64,000 nt of DNA from Bacillus horti (GCF_030813115.1 NZ_JAUSTY010000005.1:124001-188000), one strand, 5' to 3'; shown: positions 35,845-45,156, counted from the first letter of the stretch. Translations and numbers: made by a program. The notes: generated from the sequence alone by a model not told the origin.

Positions 35845-36918
35845 CTAGGCATTAGGCTGTGCAGATCCAGGTTTATTATCACTTAAGCGAATCGTTTGCC
35901 CAGACTGACTGCTTTCATAAATAGCCTCTATGACCTGAGAAACCATTAAAGCTTCTTCTGGTTTAACAACAGGCTCTGCTAAGCCTAGACAGCTGTCAAT
36001 AAAATTAGTGGCTTGAGCGATGCCAGGGCTTTCTTCACCTTGTATCCATTTCACCGAGTTATCGAGCAACATGCCGTCTTTGGCTTGATAGAGAGTAAGT
36101 GGAAACACATCGAGTCCACCCTCTGTTCCAGAAATGCTGACCTGCTCTTTGTCCTCAGCAATATTGGCCGCCCATGATGTTTCAAAAAGAAGGGTAGCCC
36201 CGTTAGAGAATCTAATATATGCGGTAGCATGATCATCCACTTCAAAGCTTTGGTGATCAAAAGCTCCCCATTGATTCACCTGATTTTCCTGACGACTTAG
36301 CTCGTTATAGGTGGCTCCTGAAACCTCAGTAATTTGAGGGAAATCCATTAGCCATAAAGCTAAATCAAGAAAATGACAGCCAAAATCAATGAGACTTCCG
36401 CCGCCCTGTAATTCTTTGTTTGTAAATACTCCCCAGCCAGGGACCTTTCTCCTACGCAATGCTTGTACTCTTATTACCAGGGCCTTGCCAATTTCCCCAG
36501 AGCTTATTAGTCTTTTGGCTGCAATGGCTTCTTTGGTATGTCTGTAATGATAAGCAATGGATAGGGTTTTCCCAGACTCTTTTGCCGCCCTTAACATATC
36601 AAGACATTCGTTTGTTGTCATCGCCATGGGTTTTTCACAAAGAACATGCTTCCCTGCTTTTAGTGAGGCAATAGCCATCTCAGCATGAAATTTATTAGGT
36701 GTGCTGATGGTCACTGCATCCACATAAGGAAACAATTCTTCGTAGTTCATAACAGCATTAGGAATAGAGTAATCACGTGCAATCGTTTGCACTCTGGGCA
36801 ATATAAGATCGCAAAGTGCGGTTACCGCAACACGATCTTTTAATGCCTGATAGGCAGGAAGATGTCGATCTAAAGCAATACCTCCTACACCGATGAGCCC
36901 CATTCTCAATTTTTCCAT
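35845..36918 (-). CDS. Gfo/Idh/MocA-family oxidoreductase
   Basis: A 357-aa NAD(P)-dependent dehydrogenase. The N-terminal Rossmann motif is MGLIGVGGIALDRHLPAY, the cofactor/catalytic motif is HVLCEKPMAMT (EKP), and GGGSLIDFGCHFLDLALWLM carries the GxxxDxxxH active-site pattern. It is the middle gene of the operon, 10 nt after the first dehydrogenase and 59 nt before the epimerase. It probably oxidises a sugar or polyol. It is a paralog of the upstream neighbour rather than a near-identical duplicate. Confidence 0.92.
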   Translation of the reverse strand: MEKLRMGLIGVGGIALDRHLPAYQALKDRVAVTALCDLILPRVQTIARDYSIPNAVMNYEELFPYVDAVTISTPNKFHAEMAIASLKAGKHVLCEKPMAMTTNECLDMLRAAKESGKTLSIAYHYRHTKEAIAAKRLISSGEIGKALVIRVQALRRRKVPGWGVFTNKELQGGGSLIDFGCHFLDLALWLMDFPQITEVSGATYNELSRQENQVNQWGAFDHQSFEVDDHATAYIRFSNGATLLFETSWAANIAEDKEQVSISGTEGGLDVFPLTLYQAKDGMLLDNSVKWIQGEESPGIAQATNFIDSCLGLAEPVVKPEEALMVSQVIEAIYESSQSGQTIRLSDNKPGSAQPNA

Positions 36919-36928
36919 TTTTCGTCGC

Positions 36929-37957
36929 CTACCTTAAACGAATAATTTGTTTAGATTCGCTAGACTTAAGTGCTCCTAAAATAACCTCTAAGGACTTCTT
37001 ACCTTCCTCACCCGTGATTAAAGGCTCAGTTCCATTCAGAATAGAAGTCACGAAATGGTCTATAACCCCTGAGTTATTCTGTCCGCCATCCTCATTAGTT
37101 TGAATTTTACCTAAAGCCTGCTTATCCTTTGTTCCATCAAGATAATTGATGATAACGGAATACTCAGGATCATCCTCAAGGCGAATGCTTCCTTTTTCCG
37201 CATAAATAATCGTAGAGTTGTCTTCTTGCCCTTTATAGGACCAGCTTGCCGTTAATGTACCAATGATTCCGCTTTCCGTTTTTAAGATACAGATAGCATT
37301 ATCATCCACATCAGAATTTTCTTTGGCTGTCTGCTCGACCATGGCTCCAACCTCAACAACTTCCTCGCCGAGAATATGGCGGATGAGGTCTGCCTTATGC
37401 ACACCAAGGTCACCCATGGCCCCAATAAATGCTTCTTCTTTACGGAAAAACCAGCTATCCTTGCCGTCAGCACTCCAGCCTTCTGGTCCACCGTGACCAA
37501 ATGCTGTTCTGAAGGTGTGTACTTTTCCTAGTTCCCCTGACGCAAGAAGCTCTTTTGCTTTTTGATGAGAGGGAACAAATCGTTGGTTATGTCCGACCAT
37601 TAAAAGTTTTCCTGCTTGTTTAGCAGCTGCAATCATGGCTTCCGCTTCCTCAGAGCTAGTGGCCATAGGTTTTTCAACTAATACGTGACAGCCAGCTTCT
37701 GAGGCTGCGATGGATACAGGCGCATGTAAATAATTGGGTAAACAAACGCTTACAATATCCAGATCTTCCTTTAACAATTCTTTGTAATCCGTAAAAACAT
37801 GTTTAATTTCATAATGAGCAGCCATTTCTTTGGCTCGAGCTTCGTTTATGTCACAAATAGCGACGATTTCTGTTTGAGGATTAGCTTTATACTCGGGCAG
37901 ATGACGATACTTTGCAATACTTCCAGCTCCAATTACAGCAACCTTTAGCTTAGTCAT
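36929..37957 (-). CDS. Gfo/Idh/MocA-family oxidoreductase
   Basis: A 342-aa dehydrogenase. The Rossmann motif is VAVIGAGSIAKYRHLPEY, the EKP motif is HVLVEKPMATS, and GAMGDLGVHKADLIRHIL has the catalytic DxxxH pattern. It is the first gene of the minus-strand operon, with GGGAGGAAGAGA before the ATG. The two dehydrogenases and a xylose-isomerase-like epimerase together suggest a ketose- or inositol-type pathway. The 282-nt gap upstream (37958-38239) shows no further gene. Confidence 0.92.
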   Translation of the reverse strand: MTKLKVAVIGAGSIAKYRHLPEYKANPQTEIVAICDINEARAKEMAAHYEIKHVFTDYKELLKEDLDIVSVCLPNYLHAPVSIAASEAGCHVLVEKPMATSSEEAEAMIAAAKQAGKLLMVGHNQRFVPSHQKAKELLASGELGKVHTFRTAFGHGGPEGWSADGKDSWFFRKEEAFIGAMGDLGVHKADLIRHILGEEVVEVGAMVEQTAKENSDVDDNAICILKTESGIIGTLTASWSYKGQEDNSTIIYAEKGSIRLEDDPEYSVIINYLDGTKDKQALGKIQTNEDGGQNNSGVIDHFVTSILNGTEPLITGEEGKKSLEVILGALKSSESKQIIRLR

Positions 37958-38239
37958 TCTCTTCCTCCCTTTTTCTATAGAAAAATCGTTACTCTTCCAT
38001 TATTATGTGTTTAGCTCTGTAATGCAAATAAAAAATTCACATGGGGCATTCTTTGGAGGATTGGAAACAAGCTGTTTCTAAGTCATAGTCCAGCCTTACT
38101 CGCTTTTAACTTAAGAAATATGAAATCTTCTATGTTGGGCATCCCGCGATAAAAGAATTGTTTGTATGCTTTCTTTCAAAGCTTATAGACCTTGTTAAGC
38201 GTGCTGTCAAAAACGATAAATGCATGAATTAAAAGAAGA

Positions 38240-38614
38240 CTAACTTGCATCTCCATTAATCTGTGTTGGATTCCCATTACGAAAAACTTTAACACCATGG
38301 GGGACATAAACCTCAAAACGTGCGTCACAATTGGCCAATCCATAACAAGTAGCTTGAAGATTTAAAGTACCATTTTCTAATGTCCAATCAGCGTCTAGGG
38401 TTCCATTTTTGACGTCAATTCGACGCACAACTTTTACATCAGGACGATCCTCTACAAAGAGGTCTGTAGGAATATCATTTTGAACGACATTTAATGTTTT
38501 TCCATCAAACTTAAATAGTTTTTGCTCTGGCTCTGCATTAAGGTAAGAAGCACATGACGTTAGAAGCAAGAGTGCAAAAAAACAACCTAAATACTTTCCT
38601 AGTCTAATCAACAT
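38240..38614 (-). CDS. Small lipoprotein with DUF4097-like segment
   Basis: A 124-aa predicted lipoprotein. The hydrophobic leader ends in the lipobox LLTSC, so Cys21 should be lipidated and the protein anchored outside the membrane. The mature part has a VEDRPDVKVVRRIDVKNGTL...VPHGVKVFRNG pattern resembling the start of putative-adhesin DUF4097 beta domains, but it is shorter than usual and may be a truncated or minimal version. AGGAG lies 9 nt before the ATG. Function unknown. Confidence 0.7.
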   Translation of the reverse strand: MLIRLGKYLGCFFALLLLTSCASYLNAEPEQKLFKFDGKTLNVVQNDIPTDLFVEDRPDVKVVRRIDVKNGTLDADWTLENGTLNLQATCYGLANCDARFEVYVPHGVKVFRNGNPTQINGDAS

Positions 38615-38840
38615 ACTTAACCACTCCTATTTTTAAAATCTTATAATATAAGTTTCGGTTTCCCCTAAAACTTAAATGTTATCACTATTTAATAGACGAG
38701 AGTACGAGTAAGAACCCTGCATAATATAAAGATTTTATACGTCAATTTCTTTGCTGCTGGAATATGAGGAGAATTGGAGAAAATATTGCCTTTATTAAGC
38801 TAAGATGGTTCAATTAGATAAAATGAATGGGGGAGATTGG

Positions 38841-39497
38841 ATGGCTTTTGTAAAAATTGAAACGGTGGGATATAAGCAGTTGGTATCGAGTTTACTTATA
38901 AGCAACGATACTAATGAGGATAGCTTAGCCATTATGCTTCCGGGTATGGGCTACAATAATGACATGCCTCTTCAGTACTATGCGGCTAAATATTTTGAGT
39001 CGAAAGGCTTTGATATATTAAATGTGAACTATAACTATAAAGATAGTAAGGCCTTTAGGGATGCTTCCTTAGAGGAAAAAAGTGAATGGATAAGAGCTGA
39101 CGTAGTAGGTGCCGTTAAAGATGCTCTAAATAGAAAAGAATACAAGCATGTTGTGCTTGTATGTAAATCGATTGGAACTATCGCTGGTCTTGAAGCGCTA
39201 GCTACTTTAGAAGCTCTAAAGCATTCGCAAATCATCTGGCTTACCCCATTAACTCAAGAGGAGATCATTGTTCAAGCTTTACAACAACTTACGCAAAAAT
39301 CCCTTATTGTGATTGGAACAAACGATCCTTGTTATGTAAAAGAAAATGTTAAAAGATTAAGTGAAGTCTCAAACTTTAATGTGATGTTGGTTCCAGATGC
39401 AGATCATTCGCTGGAGCTGAGAGGGGATACTTCTCAATCCATCCGTATAATCGGCGAAGTAATAAACAAAATAGATCAATTTTATAAAGGAATATAA
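38841..39497 (+). CDS. Alpha/beta-hydrolase-fold protein
   Basis: A cytosolic hydrolase-like protein of 218 aa. AIMLPGMGYNNDMPLQYY carries the oxyanion region, and VVLVCKSIGTIAG holds the nucleophile elbow with Cys-Lys-Ser-Ile-Gly, in which the first Gly of GxSxG is Cys. Possible Asp and His are in IGTNDPCYV and VPDADHSLELRG. ATG 38841 has GGGGGAG upstream and is preferred over the in-frame ATGs at 38805 and 38823. The stop runs straight into a G9 tract before the next gene, so the two are likely cotranscribed. Confidence 0.75.
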   Translation: MAFVKIETVGYKQLVSSLLISNDTNEDSLAIMLPGMGYNNDMPLQYYAAKYFESKGFDILNVNYNYKDSKAFRDASLEEKSEWIRADVVGAVKDALNRKEYKHVVLVCKSIGTIAGLEALATLEALKHSQIIWLTPLTQEEIIVQALQQLTQKSLIVIGTNDPCYVKENVKRLSEVSNFNVMLVPDADHSLELRGDTSQSIRIIGEVINKIDQFYKGI

Positions 39498-39506
39498 GGG
39501 GGGGGG
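39498..39506. repeat. G9 homopolymer in a ribosome-binding region
   Basis: Nine consecutive G residues immediately after the stop of the hydrolase and 5 nt before the next ATG. It doubles as the Shine-Dalgarno region and is a slippage-prone tract. Confidence 0.8.
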
Positions 39507-39511
39507 ATAGC

Positions 39512-39709
39512 ATGCAGGAGGAAGCCTCTAAAAGTAGGTTTCATTGCTGTGCTACCTGTAAGAATTTTGTGAGTCAAAGAAATGACGAGAACGATATGGT
39601 GTATCTTTGCTCCCGCTTGGGCTACGAAACGAAGCCGAGCTATCAATTTAACTGCTGGGAACCAAAGGAAAACATTAAAAGATTGATGGATCAAGAAGGA
39701 TTGAAGTAA
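39512..39709 (+). CDS. Small cysteine-rich protein, possible zinc-binding
   Basis: A 65-aa protein with five cysteines: HCCATCKNF near residues 11-19, YLCSRLGYETKP near 31-42, and FNCWEPKENIKRLM near 46-59. The spacing suits a small zinc or iron-sulfur site. It is not assigned to a named family. It starts 14 nt after the hydrolase stop behind the G9 tract, which supports cotranscription. No signal peptide is present. Confidence 0.65.
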   Translation: MQEEASKSRFHCCATCKNFVSQRNDENDMVYLCSRLGYETKPSYQFNCWEPKENIKRLMDQEGLK

Positions 39710-39728
39710 TATTTTTTGCTTTAAAAGT

Positions 39729-39756
39729 TGAAACCGTTCATATTAAGTAACGTATA
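39729..39756 (+). promoter_or_regulatory. Sigma-W-type promoter of pspA
   Basis: TGAAAC (39729-39734), a 16-nt spacer and CGTATA (39751-39756) match the ECF sigma-W consensus exactly. It lies about 145 nt before the pspA start. The leader also holds a GTATCG/CGATAC dyad near 39828-39845. Confidence 0.88.
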
Positions 39757-39900
39757 GGTATGGTAGAAGCAAAGAGATTAGCATACAATTGATGTAGACA
39801 TCAAACAAGAGGTTATCATCTGTGAAAAGGTATCGTTAACACGATACGATATCAACCAATGAAATTAAGAACATTTATTTGGAATTAAGGAGGAATGAGA

Positions 39901-40578
39901 ATGAGTATTTTTAGAAGAATGTTTAGAATTGGGAAAGCGAATGTAAACTCCGCGTTAGATAAAATGGAGGATCCGGTCAAAATGATAGAGCAAATTCTAC
40001 GAGAGCTTGAGGATGACGTAGCTAAGGTTACGGCTGCTGTCACAACTCAAATGGCCGTGGAGAAGCGCTTTGAGCGTGAGCTAAAGGATGCTGAGGCTTT
40101 GGTAGAAAGACGAGATCAGCAGGCAAGGCAAGCGCTGGCTAATGGAGAAGAGGAGCTTGCTCGTGAAGCCTTGGTAGATAAGAACCGTCATGTGGAGAAA
40201 CGAGATAAAGCAAGAGCAAGCTATGAGAGTGCTAAAGCAAACTCTGAAAGGCTTCGTCAGCAGCTATCCGAAATGAAATCTAAGGTTCAGGATATGAAGG
40301 CGCAGAAGAGTACATTAATCGCTCAAGCTGAAGCAGCAAAAGCAACGAAGAAAATTAATCAAACGATGAGTGGAGCAAACACAGATAGCCTCACAAACAG
40401 CTTTGCTCGTATGGAGGAAAAGGTTCAGCAAATGCACGATGAAGCACAGGCTGCTCAGGAGCTTGCGAACGAAGGGAAATCTTTTGATGACAAATTCGAA
40501 GAAATGGTTAAAAGCACAGCTTCAAAGGATATTGACGATGAGCTAGCTGCGCTTAAGGCTGAATTAAACAAAGAATAG
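39901..40578 (+). CDS. pspA: PspA/IM30-family phage-shock protein
   Basis: A 225-aa peripheral membrane protein that is almost entirely coiled coil. It begins with the family's amphipathic MSIFRRMFRIGKANVNSALDKMEDPVKMIEQ and continues with long charged helices. PspA/LiaH proteins oligomerise on damaged membranes and protect the proton motive force. ATG 39901 was chosen because AAGGAGG ends 7 nt upstream; ATG 39895 is too close to it. The sigma-W promoter matches the known control of B. subtilis pspA. It converges with a TPM-domain gene, as in the ydjFGHI grouping but rearranged. Confidence 0.93.
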   Translation: MSIFRRMFRIGKANVNSALDKMEDPVKMIEQILRELEDDVAKVTAAVTTQMAVEKRFERELKDAEALVERRDQQARQALANGEEELAREALVDKNRHVEKRDKARASYESAKANSERLRQQLSEMKSKVQDMKAQKSTLIAQAEAAKATKKINQTMSGANTDSLTNSFARMEEKVQQMHDEAQAAQELANEGKSFDDKFEEMVKSTASKDIDDELAALKAELNKE

Positions 40579-40615
40579 AAATATCTCAGGACCGCTAAAA
40601 AATACCATAGCATTT

Positions 40616-40655
40616 TAAAAGATGCCATCCCTCTTGATAGGGATGGCATCTTTTA
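40616..40655. terminator. Bidirectional terminator between pspA and the TPM gene
   Basis: A 17-bp perfect stem: AAAAGATGCCATCCCT (40617-40632) and AGGGATGGCATCTTTT (40639-40654), loop CTTGAT, with an additional outer T-A pair and A/T tracts on both sides. Confidence 0.92.
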
Positions 40656-40694
40656 TAAGTGAAAGTGCATGTAAGTGAATATATAATTGTTAGC

Positions 40695-43265
40695 TTAAAA
40701 TCTTGAACCGCCGCCTCGTGATCCTCCTCTAAAGCCAGAACCACCACCACGAGAGCCGCCAAAGCCAGAGCCGCCTCCTCTAGAAGATCCTCCCCAGCTC
40801 GAACCGCCTCCCCTAGAGGAACCACCCCAACTCGAGCCACCGCCTCGTGATGAACCGCCGCCCCATCCAGAGCCAGAACCGCTTCCCCAATGATGATGAC
40901 TCATCCTCTGGAGCTGTCGTTGGCGCTGTCTTGCTAGCCTGCGCTCATGCTCGATCTGCTTGCGATATGCTTCTTCCATTTCCTTAAGGATACTCTGCAT
41001 GTCAGAGCGAACAGAAGCAATAATTTCAAATTCTCCTTGCGCTAGTGCTACCTCTGCTCGACTTAGTAAATCGTTAAAATAAGTGCGATATTGAGTGACA
41101 CTTATTTTAGAGCCACATTTTTTAAGGGCAGCTGAGAACGTGGAATTCATGACTTGCAGCTCTTGCTCGGCTTGTTTTTTCTGATCAATTGTAGATGTAA
41201 TGAGTGCTTCGAATTGCCCAATGGTACCTTTCATTTGTTGAATAAGCTCTTCATACCTATCTACATGTCTTAAGCTTTGCAGTGTCGTGCTTTCAATTTG
41301 TTGCCCTAGACCCCTAATCTGCTGATCAAACTGCTGAATACTGGCATATCTTTGTAAATGGTTTTGCTTAATAAGGTTTAAAGCCTGTGTAAATCGATGA
41401 GCTAGCTGATGATTTTCCTTCTCTAAAGCCATATACTTATCATCTAGCTGTTTTCTCAGTTGAAGGATAGACTCCTTTATCTTCATATTCTCATCAAGAT
41501 GTTCAAGCACTTGAGTGAGAAGCTTTTTGCCTTGAAAATATAGCTGATTGCTTTCCAAAACACATTGTCTAATCTCTGGAAGCAGTTGTTCTATTATAGC
41601 TTTGTTCTGTGGAATAAGCGGAATACTAGACAATTGAGCTTCCCAATGAACTTTTTCATAATCCTTTTTCACTAGCTCAATAGCGTCTTTTAGCCGACCA
41701 ATTAACGGTTCGGAGTAGGAAGGAATTTCCTCCTCGACGTATTGAACTTTTTCCAATATCCAATCTCTAGCCGTTATACTTTCTCTAACCTGTTCTACGG
41801 CATGATCGAGCCAATCTTGTACTCTATTCAAAATGTCCACAGAATTCTTCACATCGCCTTCATGAAGCGCATCTTCCAGCCGTGGCAATTCCTTCTTTAC
41901 TCGATCAAAGACAGAATAAGGCTGAATTTCGGTTAGAATGAGATTTTCTGTTTTAACAAGATGATCCATTTGCTGCTGAATATTTTCTTTATACTCAGGG
42001 AGCTTTGTAAACTGCTGAATATGCTCCTTCATTTTTCGGCTATCTTCTTTGAGTTTCTTTAGTTTTTCAGGGAGCTCTTTCAATAGCTCCTTCACATGCA
42101 AGGGATCAAATTGAATATTTTTTGAAGCTGTTTCGATAACCTTCTTGATGCTTTCCTTTTCTGCTATAAGCCGCTTTAATGAGAAGGATGATTCAGTCTG
42201 TTGCTGTAAAAACGACTCAACCTCCGCTAATTCCTGCTGACACTGGTCCATTACAGGAATGACTTCTTCCTCCATCTTTTTGTAGGCTGTGATTTTCTCA
42301 TTGATCTTATGAATCTTGCGGTTAAAGCCCGTCACCTGATTATCTATTTTTCCAAGCTCGTCATCCACTTTCTTTTTGCTGTACCAGAACGGAATGGTCA
42401 GCTGGTTGACCTTACTACTAAGCTGAGTGGCATTTTGCAGCACATCATAAAAGGTCTGCTTAGTCTCCTTTAGATACTCAGCAGACTGGCCTCTTGAAAA
42501 TTGAAAGAGTGGCTTGAGCTCCTGTTCAATTTGGTGGATAGCAACAAGAGCAGCTTGATGTTGCTCCTTTAAACTTTTTTGCTCCGTCATCAAACGCTTC
42601 CTATTGGAAAGGTGTAGAAAGAAATAGATGACAATTGCAAGTAGAAGCACGATTCCAAGGACAATCAGTAGGGAGAAACCTGATCCATTATTCGCACCAG
42701 AGTCTGTTACAGGAGGTACAGTAGGCTGATTGGCATTCGGGCTAGGACTTGGAGCAGGAGGTGTGCTTGACTGAAGAGTATCCAGCTCCTGGATAACCTC
42801 AATCATTCCTTGCTTAAAGTCTCCGTTTACTGCATGTGGAATAAAGTGCCTGTCGAGAAAGTTAGTTATATCGTTTGTACCTGAACCTCCTCCAAAGTTC
42901 TGTGAAATAGCTTGATCCAGAGAGCTACCAGTAGCCACTTGAAGATATACCTCTCCTTCACGTTGAGCAATGACCAGAAGGACTTCAGTAGGTTGTATAC
43001 CCCACTGTTCAAAAGTATCCGCAGATAAGCTAGAGATTTGCTCACCATTTAAGCTCTCCATTGTAAATACGTATAGGTTTACTGTTGAACGCTCAATTTC
43101 CTGCTCAACCTCTTGCTGCTCTCCATCACTGAGCATTTCAGCATAGTCGTTGATAAAGCCCTGAGGGTCAGGAATATTGGCGTGTACGGGATAACTAGAC
43201 ATAAATACAGACATACAGAGTAGAAGTAATACTAAACTGCTCAGTAGCTTAAGCTTTTTTACCAT
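40695..43265 (-). CDS. TPM-domain membrane protein with long coiled coil and Gly/Arg/Ser-rich tail
   Basis: An 856-aa protein. A signal peptide (about 1-29) is followed by an extracytoplasmic TPM domain (about 32-165, with QGFINDYAEMLSDGEQQEVEQEIE), a Pro/Asn linker, one membrane helix (about 200-220), then nearly 570 residues of coiled coil in the cytoplasm. The tail of about 60 residues repeats SSRGGGSSWGG and ends RGGGSRF. TPM proteins of this type (such as YdjH) accompany PspA. The coiled coil is much longer than in ordinary TPM proteins. It converges with pspA. A role in envelope stress is inferred from that context. Confidence 0.82.
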   Translation of the reverse strand: MVKKLKLLSSLVLLLLCMSVFMSSYPVHANIPDPQGFINDYAEMLSDGEQQEVEQEIERSTVNLYVFTMESLNGEQISSLSADTFEQWGIQPTEVLLVIAQREGEVYLQVATGSSLDQAISQNFGGGSGTNDITNFLDRHFIPHAVNGDFKQGMIEVIQELDTLQSSTPPAPSPSPNANQPTVPPVTDSGANNGSGFSLLIVLGIVLLLAIVIYFFLHLSNRKRLMTEQKSLKEQHQAALVAIHQIEQELKPLFQFSRGQSAEYLKETKQTFYDVLQNATQLSSKVNQLTIPFWYSKKKVDDELGKIDNQVTGFNRKIHKINEKITAYKKMEEEVIPVMDQCQQELAEVESFLQQQTESSFSLKRLIAEKESIKKVIETASKNIQFDPLHVKELLKELPEKLKKLKEDSRKMKEHIQQFTKLPEYKENIQQQMDHLVKTENLILTEIQPYSVFDRVKKELPRLEDALHEGDVKNSVDILNRVQDWLDHAVEQVRESITARDWILEKVQYVEEEIPSYSEPLIGRLKDAIELVKKDYEKVHWEAQLSSIPLIPQNKAIIEQLLPEIRQCVLESNQLYFQGKKLLTQVLEHLDENMKIKESILQLRKQLDDKYMALEKENHQLAHRFTQALNLIKQNHLQRYASIQQFDQQIRGLGQQIESTTLQSLRHVDRYEELIQQMKGTIGQFEALITSTIDQKKQAEQELQVMNSTFSAALKKCGSKISVTQYRTYFNDLLSRAEVALAQGEFEIIASVRSDMQSILKEMEEAYRKQIEHERRLARQRQRQLQRMSHHHWGSGSGSGWGGGSSRGGGSSWGGSSRGGGSSWGGSSRGGGSGFGGSRGGGSGFRGGSRGGGSRF

Positions 43266-43370
43266 AACAACACTTCCTTGTTTTAGAAGTAAAAAAATAT
43301 TGTACTATATGTGAAAAGTGACATATAAAGGGGTGGATACTACATCATATCAAGGCTTTAATAAACATGA

Positions 43371-43412
43371 TTGTAATTGTAATTGTAATTGTAATTGTAA
43401 TAGTAAAAGTAA
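43371..43412. repeat. Hexanucleotide tandem repeat (TTGTAA)
   Basis: Five perfect TTGTAA units (43371-43400) are followed by two degenerate units TAGTAA and AAGTAA. It lies in the 332-nt gap between the TPM gene and an HTH gene. The remainder of the gap is AT-rich with no recognised gene. Confidence 0.9.
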
Positions 43413-43597
43413 ATAATTTCTAAGATAAGTATAATGGAAATCGTATGCTTTGTGCTGTATTAATTTACGTATCAAAGAAAAATAAGTTTCAGACTGAGTT
43501 GCAACGAACTTCTCCCCATGATACTATCATTACAATAATTGAGAATGATCAATGTTAATAATTGTATCAAATGTTACATACGAAGGAGTAGATAGAT

Positions 43598-44134
43598 ATG
43601 GCAAAAAAAGCAGACATGCTCTTGCATCCCATCCGTATGCGTATTATTCAAGCTTTACTTCTAGAGAACGCATTGACTGTTGCTCAGCTCGTGATAAAAT
43701 TAGGTAATGTTCCTCAAGCTACCATATACAGACATATAAACCTGTTATTAGAGGCTCAGATGATTGAAGTTACAGATACAAAAAGAGTACAGGGTACAGT
43801 AGAACGCTATTTCTCTGTGGCCAAAGAAAATCTAAGTATACCCGAAGCGGAAATGCGTGCTGCTTCCCAAGAGGATACATTACGTTACTTAACAGCATTC
43901 CATACTAGTTTGTTACAGCAAGCAGAAGATTATATTATGCATACTCCAGCAGAGAATTATGAAAAGGATGGTTTTGGTTTTTGGCAGATTCCTTTGCACT
44001 TGACGGAAGATCAGTATCAACAGTTCTCTGTAAGATTTAAGGAGCTCCTTCAAGACTTTGAAGGACATGAAGCAGGACCTGGAACTAAGTCAAGGCTGTT
44101 CTCAGGCATGTTTATTCCTCAAAAAGATTCTTGA
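43598..44134 (+). CDS. ArsR-like winged-helix regulator with C-terminal helical domain
   Basis: A 178-aa DNA-binding protein. The N-terminal winged helix has LHPIRMRIIQALL, LTVAQLVIKLGNVPQATIYRHINLLLEAQMI and a wing ending ERYFSVAK. A helical C-terminal domain of about 100 residues follows. This size matches HTH_20/ArsR-like regulators of the YdfF kind. GAAGGAG precedes the ATG at 9 nt. Its target may be the neighbouring membrane-protein gene 44183-44644, but no operator was identified. Confidence 0.82.
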   Translation: MAKKADMLLHPIRMRIIQALLLENALTVAQLVIKLGNVPQATIYRHINLLLEAQMIEVTDTKRVQGTVERYFSVAKENLSIPEAEMRAASQEDTLRYLTAFHTSLLQQAEDYIMHTPAENYEKDGFGFWQIPLHLTEDQYQQFSVRFKELLQDFEGHEAGPGTKSRLFSGMFIPQKDS

Positions 44135-44182
44135 GAAATAGGTTGCTAGAAATAGCTTGTTAGAAAGAATTGAAAGGAAAAA

Positions 44183-44644
44183 TTGAATAAGGGAGAGGTT
44201 TTTATCCAAGATTATAGGATTATAAAATTTGGTTTGAGAAGAAATTTGTTGGTGGTATTAATTCCTCTCATGCAAGCCAGGCATATATTTACTACAGATA
44301 ATACTTTGTTATTTAACTTAAGTGTAGCTTCATTAATCCTAGCGGTTATTCTAATAGCTTTAACCATTTATGGTAGGGTCAGTAGCCCCCGTTCATTACA
44401 TATTGAGCATGACCAGATTAAGATTGGTGAGAGAGAGTTAAGAAAAGATCAGATAAAGGAAATTGTCATGTATGGATATTTTCAAAAAAACATTGGTATC
44501 AAGCCTGTAGGAAGAAAGCTGGTTCCTGGTAATCTAGCTTTTAAGTTTGTAGAAAATAAAGATGAAGGAGTTAAAGAAATAAAGCAGTGGGCTTCTCAGC
44601 AAGATATTAAAATTAGCCATAAAAGGTTTATGACTTGGGTGTGA
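44183..44644 (+). CDS. Unknown membrane protein with PH-like C-terminal region
   Basis: A 153-aa protein with two hydrophobic segments (about 20-36 and 45-65), then a soluble domain, SLHIEHDQIKIGERELRKDQIKEIVMYG, that resembles bacterial PH-like membrane proteins. The start is TTG 44183, preceded by GAAAGGAA. It follows the regulator by 48 nt and may be in the same transcript. Function is unknown. Confidence 0.65.
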   Translation: MNKGEVFIQDYRIIKFGLRRNLLVVLIPLMQARHIFTTDNTLLFNLSVASLILAVILIALTIYGRVSSPRSLHIEHDQIKIGERELRKDQIKEIVMYGYFQKNIGIKPVGRKLVPGNLAFKFVENKDEGVKEIKQWASQQDIKISHKRFMTWV

Positions 44645-44697
44645 GACATTCATACCCATTCTCCATTAGCTTTTAGTGTATGAAAGGAATGTACAAA

Positions 44698-45156
44698 ATG
44701 AGAATTATAGTTACTGGTGGTGCCATAATTAGAGATTCACTAGGAAGAATATTGCTGCAACAAAGATCTGACTACGGAGATTGGGGACTCCCAGGAGGAG
44801 CGATGGAGCCAGGTGAATCAATTGAGGAAACGATGAAACGTGAGGTATTGCAGGAGACAGGACTTGTAGTTGATGAATATGCGTTAAACACCGTTTACAG
44901 TGGTTCAAGAATGGAGTATGTGTATCCAGATGGAAATAAAGTTGTCTTTGTCATGTTTATCTTTGATGTACAAGCTAACTTAGAGGGTAAGCTTGCTGAA
45001 GATGGTCAAACCTTGTTGTTTGAAGATAAAGCCCGTGAATCAATTAAACTACAGTTTATGGATGTGCAAAATATCGATCTTTCGACGATTAGCTCTGTGC
45101 AGAAGCTACTCATACAAGATATAAAACAAAACATAACTACAATTCTAAGAACCTAG
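44698..45156 (+). CDS. NUDIX hydrolase
   Basis: A 152-aa Nudix enzyme. The box reads PGGAMEPGESIEETMKREVLQETGL, with the first Glu of the usual EExG replaced by Gln (REVLQETG); the remaining catalytic residues are kept. LLQQRSDYGDWGLPGGA is typical of ADP-ribose or nucleotide-sanitising members. ATG 44698 was chosen because AAAGGA ends 8 nt upstream; ATGs at 44680 and 44689 precede or overlap it. Substrate unknown. Confidence 0.87.
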   Translation: MRIIVTGGAIIRDSLGRILLQQRSDYGDWGLPGGAMEPGESIEETMKREVLQETGLVVDEYALNTVYSGSRMEYVYPDGNKVVFVMFIFDVQANLEGKLAEDGQTLLFEDKARESIKLQFMDVQNIDLSTISSVQKLLIQDIKQNITTILRT

